Below, piece by piece: positions 36,155 through 44,425 of a stretch of 64,000 nucleotides of DNA (within the stretch, counting starts at the first letter, position 1; every line of letters begins with the position of its first letter). Made by a program: the position numbers and the translations under genes. The notes under the pieces were generated by a model. That model saw nothing but the letters and a program-made list of their open reading frames with translations, was not told where the DNA came from and did not search any database. Origin of the DNA: Mycobacterium colombiense (GTDB lineage: Bacteria; Actinomycetota; Actinomycetes; Mycobacteriales; Mycobacteriaceae); the NCBI RefSeq assembly GCF_001672755.1, contig NZ_LZKI01000010.1:1-64000 (forward strand), written 5' to 3'.

Positions 36155-37121
36155 TCCGTTCTGCCAAGCGGTCTTCGACGGCGGCATGGGCGCGGATGCC
36201 AAAGATGACATCGTGCTCGAGCCGTGGGTCCTGGGCGACGAGATCGCCCACCACGTCGTTGCGCACGACGTGTTCGTGCACCGCGTCGGCTTCGACGTGC
36301 TCGCTGTAGAACTCGATGCAGGCCGCCGGTGCCCGCAGGCGCCGCAAGGCCTTCACCATGCGCTGCGATCCCGGCGGTGAGGTGATCTCCGTCGACGCGA
36401 AGTGCCCGATCGCCGCGCCGCGCATCGAGCGGTGCAGGCCGAAGAGTGACATGAGGTTGACGACCGCCAAGGATTCGGCGGGCACCGCGTCGACGTAACC
36501 CCAATACGTCGCGTCCAGACCCGCCGCTGCCAGCAGATCAGCGAACAGCTGCTGGTGCAGCCGCGGCCCCCGTCCGGCGCCGTATTCGTCGAATTCGATT
36601 GCCACAAAAGCCGCTTTCGCCACACCCGTCAGGCGCGGGATGGCAAAGGCATGCGGATCGCCCTCTTTCAGGTGGTATAGGGAGCGATGTATGAAGTATT
36701 CGCACATCTGCTGCCAGGTTCCGGTGTCGCGCAGGTAATACGACGGGCCGGTGCCGTCGGCGGCTTCGACCGTGAGCGCTTCCATCTCGGCCGCCGCCGT
36801 CTGATCGGGATCGATGTGCCCGACATCGCGGCGCACGCCCGCCAGGAACACCCGTTCCAGTTCGGCGCGCAGCCCCAGTAGCGCGGGATTCCACTCCCAG
36901 GCGGGGTCCACGCCGGCGAGGCCGCGGTAGTGCAACTCGTAGCACATCGACAGCGCCAGTTGCAGATCAAGGCCGCAAGGATCGGAATCGCGCACCGAGG
37001 CACCGATACGCGCCAGGTGGTCAACCGACGGTGGACCGGCCAGCGCACAGCGCACGGCCGTTGACAGGGGCCCGTGCGCCGCAGGCAGGACCGGTTCGGT
37101 CAGGGTCGATGCGTGGGTCAC
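36081..37121 (-). CDS. Iron-containing redox enzyme (haem-oxygenase-like fold)
   Basis: A 346-residue protein of the haem-oxygenase-like diiron family. Candidate metal ligands are in CEYFIHRSLYHLKEGDPH, EFDEYGAGRGPRLHQQLF and the C-terminal EFYSEHVEADAVHEHVV. Related enzymes act as N-oxygenases, oxidases or desaturases; the substrate here is unknown. I chose GTG 37121 because a SigF-type promoter lies just upstream; a GTG at 37160 would overlap that promoter and has no ribosome-binding site. It converges on the CDGSH gene with a 74-base overlap. Confidence 0.8.
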   Translation of the reverse strand: MTHASTLTEPVLPAAHGPLSTAVRCALAGPPSVDHLARIGASVRDSDPCGLDLQLALSMCYELHYRGLAGVDPAWEWNPALLGLRAELERVFLAGVRRDVGHIDPDQTAAAEMEALTVEAADGTGPSYYLRDTGTWQQMCEYFIHRSLYHLKEGDPHAFAIPRLTGVAKAAFVAIEFDEYGAGRGPRLHQQLFADLLAAAGLDATYWGYVDAVPAESLAVVNLMSLFGLHRSMRGAAIGHFASTEITSPPGSQRMVKALRRLRAPAACIEFYSEHVEADAVHEHVVRNDVVGDLVAQDPRLEHDVIFGIRAHAAVEDRLAERIMTSWGRSQTSLRRPLEQTSLPTS

Positions 37122-37129
37122 GCCGATGT

Positions 37130-37155
37130 CTACCCGCTGTGCGGGACGGGCAAAC
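37130..37155 (-). promoter_or_regulatory. SigF-type promoter for the redox enzyme gene
   Basis: On the minus strand: GTTT (37155-37152), 16 bases, then GGGTAG (37135-37130). GTG 37121 begins 8 bases after the -10 element, predicting a leaderless or nearly leaderless mRNA and fixing the start. Confidence 0.6.
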
Positions 37156-37192
37156 GGCACGCCGGCCGGCCGCTAACGGCCGTCACCGCGTC

Positions 37193-39409
37193 TCAGGCGG
37201 CTTCTGAGGGTAGCCGGAAGGTGATGTCCGCGGTGGTGCCGCTGGCCGTGGTGTCGAGCTCTATCGAGTCGCTGAGCACCCGCATCAGCGGCAGGCCGCG
37301 CCCGCCGTTGCCCGGGGGGTTGGCCGGCGTCTTCCACGATCCGTAATCTTTGATCCGGGTGCGCACTTCGCCGTCGGCGAGATTGACCTCGAGCAGCATG
37401 GTTCCGGCGGCGAAACCCCGGTAGGCGTGTTCGACGCAGTTGGTGCACGCCTCGTTGACGACCAGCACGATGTCCGCCGCCCGGTCCTCCGTCACGCCTC
37501 CGGCGTGTAGCCAGCCCGCCAGCCGATGCCGGATGAGGACCAATTGGTCCGCGGTGGCGCCGGTTTCGATCCGCAGGGGTGTGTGCTGGTGTCGGTAGAT
37601 CACCATCGCGACGTCGTCGTCATACCCGGCCGCAGGCGCCAGTTCGCGAAGCACCACATCGGCGACGGTGTCCAGCGGCGATGTCATGGTCTGCGCCAGA
37701 ACGTCTGCCGCACGGTCGATCCCGTCGTCGATCGACTCATGTTTGCGTTCGACGAGTCCATCGGTGAACAGCATCAGCGTAGAGCCGGGCGGCAGCACCT
37801 GCGTTGCCTGCGGGCGTGGCTCGTTGCGGCGGACCGCCAGCGGCACCGACGCGGCATCGGTCAACAGCATTGTCGTGCCGGGCTGCGGGCCGGCCAGCAC
37901 GGCCGGCATGTGGCCGGCGTTGCTGTACTGCAGCACCCCGGTCTCGGTGTCCAGGATGGCCAGAAACACGGTCGTGCAGTACGCGTTCGGGATCAGCGAC
38001 GCCGCCGAGTCCAGCTGGTCGAGCAGCACGGCGGGCTCGGCCCCGTTGATCAGCAGCGCACGCGCGGAACTGCGCAGCTGACCCATGATCGCGGCCGCCG
38101 GCAGGCCGCGGCCCACGCAGTCTCCGACGACGATGCCGATGTGGTGCTCGCCGATCGGCAGCACGTCGTACCAGTCACCGCCGATCTCCAAGGGCGGCAC
38201 CGCGGGTTCGTAGCGAACGGCGAAGCCCGGCGGCGGCTGAACCGGCGGGAGCATGGCCCGCTGCAATGTCAGCGACGTCTCACGCGCGCTCTCGAACTGG
38301 CGCACGTGCTGCATGGCCAGGCTCAAGTGACCGATGAGCACGGTGACCAGCAGCCGGTCCTCCCCGCTGACCCAGCGAGGCGTGCGCAGCTCCAGCCACA
38401 GCGTCAGGTCACCGGTACCGGAGAGTGCCGCGACCAGTCCCTGGGCCTTGCCCGGATGATCAGGCGCCTCAACCGTTTTCGCGGTGAGAGGCAACTGGTG
38501 ACGCGCATCCTGGAAGGTATGGCGCAGCCACGGATCCAGTTTGCGCCACGATGAGGCCGAGGGCTCGCCCGCCGCCTGCACCGTGGGGTCGCTGTCGCCG
38601 TTGGGCCACGAGACCGCGATCACCCGTTGCACATCGATCGCCGCGCTGCACTCGTCGAGCGTGATCGACAGCAACTCGTCCACGCTCTTGGCCACCGCCA
38701 CGGCGGTGGCCAGCCGCAACACCGCACTCTCCCGGGCCGCGAAGGCGCGCTCGGCGGTGACGTCGCGGATCGTGCCGACGTAGGCATCCCGATCGCTGCC
38801 GGTTTCCTTGACCGCGTTGATGCTCACCTTCACCCACGCCAGGTGTCCGTCGGCATGGCGGATCGGTGTTTCGTAGTCGGCCCGGCCGTTGGCCAGCACC
38901 TCTGATATCTGCTCGGCCGCCGTCTTCGTGTCGACCAGCCATGGGTGCGGCCACCGGTACGGCAGGCCCTCGTTGGGAAACCCGAGGATCTCGATGAAGG
39001 CGTTGTTCATCTCGACCACGGAGCCCTCGTGATCGGCGACGAAGAAGCCTTCCTGCAGCGAATTCACCAGGGCGGTGCGGAATTTGTCCCGGTCGGCCAG
39101 CCCCTCGGCGCGGGCCCGCTGTTCGGCGTAGCGCCGGTTGCCGTCGATGAAGCCGCGTGTTGCGATATCCAGCGGAACCAGCAACTGCAACAGGAACTCC
39201 AGCGCGATCGGCGCATCGATCCGCACGTCTTGCGAGATTTCGAAGACCAGGCGGACGTGCTGCTCGACGATGTCGAGCAGGCTGATCTGTTCCTTCAGGG
39301 CCCTGCGCCCGAGCTCGTTGCCGACCGACAGGCTGGCCTCGTCGTGTGAGTTCAGATAGGCACGCAGGGCGGCCTCGTATTGCGCGTGAAAGTCGTTGTC
39401 GCCGCTCAA
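37193..39409 (-). CDS. PAS-GAF-SpoIIE phosphatase fused to an anti-sigma-type ATPase domain
   Basis: A 738-residue sensor protein. In order: an RsbU-N-like helical region (1-110), a PAS domain (about 112-215, LQEGFFVADHEGSVVEMNNAF), a GAF-like domain (about 220-370), a PP2C/SpoIIE phosphatase (about 395-600, EIGGDWYDVLPIGEHHIGIVVGDCVGRG and LMLFTDGLVERK), and a C-terminal RsbW-like HATPase (about 610-738, VVNEACTNCVEHAYRG and GGRGLPLMRV). One chain can thus both dephosphorylate an anti-anti-sigma factor and bind or phosphorylate a partner, as in Rv1364c-type proteins. It overlaps the preceding phosphatase gene by four bases and ends the stressosome operon. Confidence 0.88.
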   Translation of the reverse strand: MSGDNDFHAQYEAALRAYLNSHDEASLSVGNELGRRALKEQISLLDIVEQHVRLVFEISQDVRIDAPIALEFLLQLLVPLDIATRGFIDGNRRYAEQRARAEGLADRDKFRTALVNSLQEGFFVADHEGSVVEMNNAFIEILGFPNEGLPYRWPHPWLVDTKTAAEQISEVLANGRADYETPIRHADGHLAWVKVSINAVKETGSDRDAYVGTIRDVTAERAFAARESAVLRLATAVAVAKSVDELLSITLDECSAAIDVQRVIAVSWPNGDSDPTVQAAGEPSASSWRKLDPWLRHTFQDARHQLPLTAKTVEAPDHPGKAQGLVAALSGTGDLTLWLELRTPRWVSGEDRLLVTVLIGHLSLAMQHVRQFESARETSLTLQRAMLPPVQPPPGFAVRYEPAVPPLEIGGDWYDVLPIGEHHIGIVVGDCVGRGLPAAAIMGQLRSSARALLINGAEPAVLLDQLDSAASLIPNAYCTTVFLAILDTETGVLQYSNAGHMPAVLAGPQPGTTMLLTDAASVPLAVRRNEPRPQATQVLPPGSTLMLFTDGLVERKHESIDDGIDRAADVLAQTMTSPLDTVADVVLRELAPAAGYDDDVAMVIYRHQHTPLRIETGATADQLVLIRHRLAGWLHAGGVTEDRAADIVLVVNEACTNCVEHAYRGFAAGTMLLEVNLADGEVRTRIKDYGSWKTPANPPGNGGRGLPLMRVLSDSIELDTTASGTTADITFRLPSEAA

Positions 39410-40032
39410 ATCGATACTCCCCTGTGACGCGCCGCCAGCACCATCGCATCGTCGGTCTCTTTCGCGTCCTTGCCGAGGAGCCCCTCCGCGATAGCGACAG
39501 CGGTGGCCGAGAAGTCGATGTGGTCCAGGTAGTCTTCGACGATTCCGTCGGTGCTCATCACGATCAGATCGCCGGGGCGAATCGAAACCACCTGCGCCGG
39601 CCTGATTTCCGGTATGCGATAGCCGACGATGCCCCCGGTAAGCCGTGCGCTGGAACGAATCTGGTTACCGGTTGGCGCCTTGGCCACCAGGTCGGCGGTG
39701 ACATTGCCGACGCCGGTCCAGGTGAGCGTGTTGGCGGCGAAATCCACCCGCGCCAACGTCATTGCGACTCCGCGGGTGCCGACCAACACGCGGTGGCAGA
39801 GCTGGATCAGCACCTCGACCCGCTCGGAGCTGGCGCGCGTGACCACGTCGACGGCGCGCAGCGCGGCTTCGGCGGCGGCCGGCCCATGGCCGAGGCCGTC
39901 CACCACCCCGAACAGCGCGGCGTCACCGCCGACCTCGACTGCGATACCCCGGTCACCGGAGGTGTATTCACTGGGCAAAGGCCGCCCCGCCCTTGCCCAT
40001 TCGATAGGTCCGAAGCGACCGCTCTCATGCAC
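39406..40032 (-). CDS. SpoIIE/RsbX-like PP2C phosphatase
   Basis: A 208-residue single-domain phosphatase: GGDAALFGVVDGLGHGPAAAEAA contains the metal-binding aspartates, ARVDFAANTLTWTGVGNVTADLV the central sheet, and LIVMSTDGIVEDYLD the second metal site. RsbX in Bacillus resets the stressosome by dephosphorylating RsbR and RsbS; its place here directly after RsbT suggests the same job. GTG 40032 overlaps the end of the rsbT-like gene. Confidence 0.85.
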   Translation of the reverse strand: MHESGRFGPIEWARAGRPLPSEYTSGDRGIAVEVGGDAALFGVVDGLGHGPAAAEAALRAVDVVTRASSERVEVLIQLCHRVLVGTRGVAMTLARVDFAANTLTWTGVGNVTADLVAKAPTGNQIRSSARLTGGIVGYRIPEIRPAQVVSIRPGDLIVMSTDGIVEDYLDHIDFSATAVAIAEGLLGKDAKETDDAMVLAARHRGVSI

Positions 40033-40435
40033 GAGGGGGGACCCATTTCCACATTTCGATGACAGTTCCCTGTCCCAGGGTGGATTCGACGACCAACCGG
40101 TCCATCAGCCGGCGCGCGCCCGGCAAACCCATGCCCAGCCCGCGTCCGGTTGTGTAGCCGTCCTCCATCGCCCGTTCGATGTCGGCGATGCCGGGGCCCT
40201 CGTCCTCGGCGCGCACCACCAGAGCCTTGCGCCCCTCCCGGTCGGCGATGGTGACCCGGACGGCGCCGCGGCCGGCGTAGCTGGTGATATTTCGGGCGAT
40301 CTCGGAGATCGCAGTGGCGATCATCGTGACATCGGTCAGGGAGAATCCCCAATCAAGGGCGAGCTCGTGTCCGGCTTTGCGGGCTTCGACGATGTCGTCG
40401 GGGTGGTCGATGGCGACGACGATATCAGCCGCCAC
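40025..40435 (-). CDS. rsbT: RsbT-like serine kinase (anti-sigma-type ATPase)
   Basis: A 136-residue GHKL ATPase: N box ISEIARNITSYAG, G1 DEGPGI and G2 GRGLGMGLPGARRLMD. RsbT kinases phosphorylate the STAS domains of RsbS and RsbR under stress, are released from the complex and then activate an RsbU-type phosphatase. The start is GTG 40435; it overlaps rsbS by 11 bases and the next phosphatase by 8. The gene name is by family and context. Confidence 0.88.
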   Translation of the reverse strand: MAADIVVAIDHPDDIVEARKAGHELALDWGFSLTDVTMIATAISEIARNITSYAGRGAVRVTIADREGRKALVVRAEDEGPGIADIERAMEDGYTTGRGLGMGLPGARRLMDRLVVESTLGQGTVIEMWKWVPPRA

Positions 40436-40814
40436 CGTCGAGCCCGATCGTTGACTTCCCCGCTGCGCCTTGACGATTCAGCAGCGCCAGGCCCTCTTCG
40501 AGATCCAGGGCGGTGTTCATGTCGTCGAACGCCAGACCAAGCTGGACCATCGCGAAGGCAACCTCCGGCTGCAATCCGACGATCACGGTGTCCGCGCCGC
40601 GCAGCCGCGTCATGTGAGCGATCGTCCGCAGCGACCTGGCGGCGAAGGAATCCATCACATCGATGGCGGTGACATCGACGATGATGCCCTGCGCGCGGAA
40701 CTGGCTGACCCGTTCCATCAGGTCGTAGCGCAGGCGTTCGGCGTCGGAGTCGGTGAGGGCGGCCTGTACCGACGCGATGAGGATCGAGCCCTGTTTCAGG
40801 ATCGGTACTGGCAT
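40425..40814 (-). CDS. rsbS: RsbS-like STAS protein
   Basis: A 129-residue single STAS domain. DVTAIDVMDSFAARSLRTIA contains the Asp-Ser-Phe site matching the serine phosphorylated by RsbT in Bacillus RsbS. Together with the RsbR-like gene upstream it would form the stressosome core. It begins MPVPILKQGSILIAS, typical of the family. Confidence 0.88.
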   Translation of the reverse strand: MPVPILKQGSILIASVQAALTDSDAERLRYDLMERVSQFRAQGIIVDVTAIDVMDSFAARSLRTIAHMTRLRGADTVIVGLQPEVAFAMVQLGLAFDDMNTALDLEEGLALLNRQGAAGKSTIGLDGGG

Positions 40815-40836
40815 GGGGTGCTCGCGTCGATGGTGG

Positions 40837-41739
40837 TTATCCGGTCTGCTCGCCCGTGCGGGTCACCTCGTAACCCAGCAGGCGTTCGGCTTCCTCGATG
40901 CCACCCTGCAGGTCACCGACGGCGTTCATCTTCGACAGGTCCAGCCCGATCGTCACCAGCGTCAGCGCGATCTCGGAGGACAGGCCGGTGATGATCACGC
41001 TGGCGCCCATCAGGCCGGACGCGTCGACCGTCTGCACCAGGTGGTTGGCCACCGTCGAGTCGATGGTCGGCACACCGGTGATGTCGATGACCACCACTTT
41101 GGCGCGGTTCGCGCGGATGGCCCGCAGCAGCTGTTCGGTGACCTGGCGGGCGCGCTGGCTGTCCAGCACGCCGATGATCGGCAGGATCAGCAGCTGCTCA
41201 CGCACCTGCAGCACCGGCGTCGACAGCTCGCGGATGGCCTCCTGCTGCTGGCGGATGATGCGCTCGCGTTCCTGCACGAAGGACACGGCCACGGTATTGG
41301 CGATGCGGTTGGCCGCCGGTTCGTAGGCGTCGAGGACGCGGTTGAGCATCTCGAAGTCGGTCTGGTACTTCTCGAACAGTGACCGCGCCAGCACGTCGCG
41401 GAGCAGCAGCACGATGCCGACGACCTCGTCGGTCTCCACGCCCCGGGGGATGATGCGTTCGGACAGGTCGCGAGCGTAATCTTGCAGCGCCTCGACGCTA
41501 CCGGTCTCGAGCACCTCGACGTAGCTGTCGTACACGGTCGTCGCCTCGGAGAAGATCTCCTCGGGGGTCATCGCGGTGAGCAGCTCGGCCTCGGTGATCC
41601 TGCGGGCCCACTCCTCCCGCAGGACGGTTCGGTTCTGCCGCAGATGCTGGACTAGCTGGGGAAGGAGACCCTCACTGGAAATGCCGATGGTCTGTGCTGC
41701 GGTGCCGGTACTGTTGAAATCCGACGGCGAATCTGACAT
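40837..41739 (-). CDS. rsbR: RsbR-like stressosome protein
   Basis: A 300-residue protein. The N-terminal RsbRD-type helical sensor domain covers about 25-150 (LPQLVQHLRQNRTVLREEWARR, SERIIPRGVETDEVVGIVLLLRDVL). A helical linker (VQERERIIRQQQEAIREL) follows, then a STAS domain (about 180-285). IDITGVPTIDSTVANHL provides Ser/Thr residues at the position phosphorylated in Bacillus RsbR. It is the first gene of the five-gene minus-strand module and diverges from rsfB across 160 bases with no recognisable promoter. Confidence 0.88.
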   Translation of the reverse strand: MSDSPSDFNSTGTAAQTIGISSEGLLPQLVQHLRQNRTVLREEWARRITEAELLTAMTPEEIFSEATTVYDSYVEVLETGSVEALQDYARDLSERIIPRGVETDEVVGIVLLLRDVLARSLFEKYQTDFEMLNRVLDAYEPAANRIANTVAVSFVQERERIIRQQQEAIRELSTPVLQVREQLLILPIIGVLDSQRARQVTEQLLRAIRANRAKVVVIDITGVPTIDSTVANHLVQTVDASGLMGASVIITGLSSEIALTLVTIGLDLSKMNAVGDLQGGIEEAERLLGYEVTRTGEQTG

Positions 41740-41899
41740 CTGGCCTCCCGAGTGCCACGTCGCGCCCTGCGGTCTGCAGTTCCTTTTGCGAGACTAGCGT
41801 GGGTTGTCGCGGGGCACGTGTAGAGGGCATATTCTTCTCGCAGTTCGGTAACGCAGGCTAGGGTTGAACCACGCCACGGCCCAGGACAAAGGATTGCCA

Positions 41900-42268
41900 T
41901 TGTCAGCTCCTGATTCGATTACCACGTTGGTTGAGGACCATGACGGCGTGTCCGTGGTCAGTGTCAGCGGCGAAATCGATTTGGTCACGGCTCCAGCCCT
42001 GGAACAAGCCATCAGCGCGGTCGTCGCGGACAGCCCTACAGCACTGATCATCGATCTCTCCGCGGTCGAGTTTCTGGGCTCGGTCGGCCTGAAGATCCTG
42101 GCGGCGACCTACGAGAAGCTGGGCGACCAGACCGGGTTCGGCGTGGTCGCTCGCGGTCCGGCCACCCGCAGGCCGATCCATCTGACCGGCCTGGACAAGA
42201 CCTTCCCGCTGTACCCGACGCTCGACGATGCGTTGACCGGGGTGCGGGACGGCAAGCTGAACGGCTAG
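41900..42268 (+). CDS. rsfB: RsfB, anti-sigma factor antagonist
   Basis: A 122-residue STAS protein: VSVSGEIDLVTAPALEQAI, the phosphoserine region IIDLSAVEFLGSVGLKIL, and RRPIHLTGLDKTFPLYPTLDDAL. In M. tuberculosis, RsfB (Rv3687c) binds the anti-sigma factor UsfX/RsbW and frees SigF. TTG 41900 gives the same length as that protein and has an AAAGGA site. Its new neighbour, the stressosome module, could control its phosphorylation. Confidence 0.9.
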   Translation: MSAPDSITTLVEDHDGVSVVSVSGEIDLVTAPALEQAISAVVADSPTALIIDLSAVEFLGSVGLKILAATYEKLGDQTGFGVVARGPATRRPIHLTGLDKTFPLYPTLDDALTGVRDGKLNG

Positions 42269-42540
42269 CTACCCACCCCGCCGCCCTGGCGGCGCGCCGT
42301 CTCCATGGCCCGGGCCCGGTGGGCCGAATTCTGACAGGTTTAGTTGCCTGACAACATGTTTGGCGCAAAGGCGGCGAGTTTGATTCCGCACTGCATCGAT
42401 TTCGGGACTTATCCCGCATTTTTCCCGGAAACGCCGTCCGCGGCAGGAATTCACCCGAACAAAACCGGCGAAGACCTTTATCGGCGGCCGGTCGTCGTGA
42501 ACCGGTGTCCCCGCGTAGCCCAGATGCGATGATCAGGACT

Positions 42541-43041
42541 ATGGACGTCGACCATCCGCAAGACGACCAGCGGTGGGATCGCCGTGAGCGAGGCGAGACC
42601 GAAGTTCAACGGCTGGACCGCAATTGGAACAGCCTGCTGCAGGAGCTGCGGGTGGTCCAGACCGGGGTGCAGCTGCTGACCGGCTTCCTGTTGACCCTGC
42701 CGTTCCAGCAGCGCTTCGACGTGTTGGGCCCGCACATGCGCGTCGTCTATCTGGGCACCGTGGTGTGCGCGGTGTGCGCGACCGTCTTATTGATCGCCCC
42801 GGTCGCCATGCATCGCATACTCTTCCGGCGTCATCGGCTTCAGGTCCTCGTATCGGCTGCGCACCGGTGCGCCTTCGCCGGGCTCGGCCTGCTCGGTCTG
42901 GCGCTGATCGGCCTCACCACGATCATTTTCGCCGCGGTGGCCGGGCGAAATGTCGGCCTCATAGCCGGAGCGTGTGCGTTGCCGCTGTTCACCTTCTTCT
43001 GGTGGGTGCTGCCGCTGATGCTGCGGACGCGCGGCGACTGA
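42541..43041 (+). CDS. DUF6328-like small membrane protein
   Basis: A 166-residue protein. The N-terminus is charged (DDQRWDRRERGETEVQRLDRNWNSLLQELRVVQTG), then LTGFLLTLPFQQRF and four hydrophobic segments (about 41-56, 69-88, 108-128 and 138-157). This LQELRVxQTGxQxLxGFLLTxPFxxRF pattern is characteristic of a common actinobacterial membrane family of unknown function. ATG 42529, four codons upstream, is an alternative start. The 272 bases before it hold no feature I can support. Confidence 0.78.
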   Translation: MDVDHPQDDQRWDRRERGETEVQRLDRNWNSLLQELRVVQTGVQLLTGFLLTLPFQQRFDVLGPHMRVVYLGTVVCAVCATVLLIAPVAMHRILFRRHRLQVLVSAAHRCAFAGLGLLGLALIGLTTIIFAAVAGRNVGLIAGACALPLFTFFWWVLPLMLRTRGD

Positions 43042-43056
43042 GGCGAAACTCGTCGG

Positions 43057-43752
43057 TCAGCGGCCCGGCGCGAGTGCCGCGATTCGAGTGGAGTCCAGGT
43101 GCTCGAGCAGGTCGCGCGGATCGGCGAAGACAGGTTCGGCGCCCGCCTCCCGCAGCTCGGCGCGGGCAATGCCGCCGCTCAGCAGCCCGATGCACGGCAA
43201 TTCCGCGCCGGCCGCGGCGTGCGCGTCCCACACGGCGTCCCCGACGAACACGGCGTGCGCAGCGTCGACGCCGGCGCGGTCCAGCGCCACCCGCACGATG
43301 CCGGGCTCGGGCTTGGCGGTGTCGACATCGCGCGAGGATGTCGTCTCGGAGATCACGTCGTCGCAGTCGAGCGCCTTGCGCAGAATCTCCAGCTCGTCTT
43401 CGGGCGCCGAGCTGGCCAGCACGACCTGTAAGCCCAGGTCGGCGACGCGGCGCAGCAGGTCGCGAGCGCCGGGCAAAGGTTGCAGCAGCGGGGTGATCTC
43501 CCGGTAGTACTGGCTGTGCTTGTCGCTGAGCCGCTCCTGAACATCGTCCGGGGCGTCATCGGAGAGCGCTCGGACCAGTCGGGACCCGTCCATGCCGATG
43601 CAGCGATGGATTTGCCAGGACGGCACCCGCATGCCTTCGGCGTCGAACGCGCGCTGCCAGGCGTACACGTGCAGATAGTTGGAATCCACCAGCGTGCCGT
43701 CGACATCGAACAGGACGGCGGGTGCGCCGCCGGGAGCATGCCCTGAAGTCAT
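43057..43752 (-). CDS. HAD-superfamily hydrolase (phosphoglycolate-phosphatase-like)
   Basis: A 231-residue phosphatase. Motif I is LFDVDGTLVDSNYLH with the two catalytic aspartates; the cap domain has HRCIGMDGSRLV; motif II is VVLASSAPEDELE; motif III lysine is in TAKPEPGIVRVAL and motif IV is VFVGDAVWDAHAA. Substrate unknown. ATG 43752 is preferred because a SigF-like promoter is placed 10-35 bases upstream; a longer reading frame to 43848 overlaps it. Confidence 0.87.
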   Translation of the reverse strand: MTSGHAPGGAPAVLFDVDGTLVDSNYLHVYAWQRAFDAEGMRVPSWQIHRCIGMDGSRLVRALSDDAPDDVQERLSDKHSQYYREITPLLQPLPGARDLLRRVADLGLQVVLASSAPEDELEILRKALDCDDVISETTSSRDVDTAKPEPGIVRVALDRAGVDAAHAVFVGDAVWDAHAAAGAELPCIGLLSGGIARAELREAGAEPVFADPRDLLEHLDSTRIAALAPGR

Positions 43753-43761
43753 GTGCCCGGC

Positions 43762-43787
43762 ATACCCAGGCCGGGTGCGGCTGACAC
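43762..43787 (-). promoter_or_regulatory. SigF-like promoter for the HAD hydrolase
   Basis: Minus strand: GTGT (43787-43784), 16 bases, then GGGTAT (43767-43762). The -35 has one change from GTTT; the -10 is perfect. ATG 43752 is 9 bases after the -10, again giving almost no leader. Confidence 0.5.
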
Positions 43788-43800
43788 AGTGCGGGGTCTC

Positions 43801-43825
43801 GTTTGGCCACCGGCGCGCCGGGTAC
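43801..43825 (+). promoter_or_regulatory. SigF-type promoter for the usfY-like gene
   Basis: GTTT (43801-43804), 15 bases, then GGGTAC (43820-43825), about 110 bases before ATG 43938. Together with 43762-43787 it makes a divergent SigF-type promoter pair. A CGTACGCGTACG palindrome lies in the leader near 43892. Confidence 0.6.
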
Positions 43826-43937
43826 ACGTGCGTGATGATCCGCGACATCGGGCCCGGGGTTCATGGTGCCCGCCTGCGGCTCGATAGCAATCGTACGCGT
43901 ACGAATAATGCTGGTACACAGTAATTCTCGACGAGGA

Positions 43938-44255
43938 ATGACATTGGACTACCCCAAGAACGCCCCGGTCGACCATGCCCGCACCACCCGTCAGCACGCC
44001 GGCGAATCCTTCAAGAACGGTGCCAACGCCCCAGGTCTCGTCGGTTCAGCCGTCGCGGTCATCGCCCTGACCGTAGGGCTGTTCGCCGTGGCGGCCGGGC
44101 ATCTGGTGAGCGGCGCCATCGCCCTGCTCGTGGCGGTCGTGCTGGGCGCGCTCAGTGCGGCGTGGCTGCTGCGCGCCCACCGCAAAGTCCGCGACGCCGA
44201 ACTGCGCTGGCACGCTGAGCATTCCGATCAGCCGGCGCCACCGCCCAGCAGCTGA
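43938..44255 (+). CDS. usfY: UsfY-like small membrane protein
   Basis: A 105-residue protein with N-terminal DHARTTRQHAGESFKNG, two hydrophobic segments (about 33-53 and 57-79), and a C-terminal RKVRDAELRWHAEH. The RTTRxHAGE and RxAELRWxAEHP features match UsfY, the small protein encoded next to usfX-sigF in M. tuberculosis; function unknown. Sequence recall for this small family is imperfect, so the symbol is tentative. ATG 43938 is preceded by ACGAGG. The SigF-type promoter upstream supports the assignment. Confidence 0.65.
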   Translation: MTLDYPKNAPVDHARTTRQHAGESFKNGANAPGLVGSAVAVIALTVGLFAVAAGHLVSGAIALLVAVVLGALSAAWLLRAHRKVRDAELRWHAEHSDQPAPPPSS

Positions 44256-44336
44256 GGACGCCTGGTCTGTCGAGTTGACCACTTTCGGCATCGCGCGGCT
44301 GTCGGCGGCTGCCGCAACTTTTTCGGGCCGCGACCG

Positions 44337-44362
44337 TGTAACGCACCCCCGAACGGGGTACT
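44337..44362 (+). promoter_or_regulatory. SigF-like promoter for the DUF4193 gene
   Basis: GTGT (44337-44340), 16 bases, then GGGTAC (44357-44362), about 60 bases before ATG 44426. The -35 deviates from GTTT in the same way as the site at 43762-43787. Confidence 0.45.
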
Positions 44363-44425
44363 GCCTGCGCCACGGGTGAGTACAGGAAAGTGCGTCAACC
44401 CGTTCCATCGCAGGAAGGAACACCA

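Noticed and set aside
37122..37160. Redox enzyme starting at GTG 37160
   Set aside because: The added 13 residues would lie over a SigF-type promoter and have no ribosome-binding site; GTG 37121 fits better.
23295..41899. Prophage or integrative element
   Set aside because: No integrase, phage structural gene, transposase or attachment repeats were seen at the edges.
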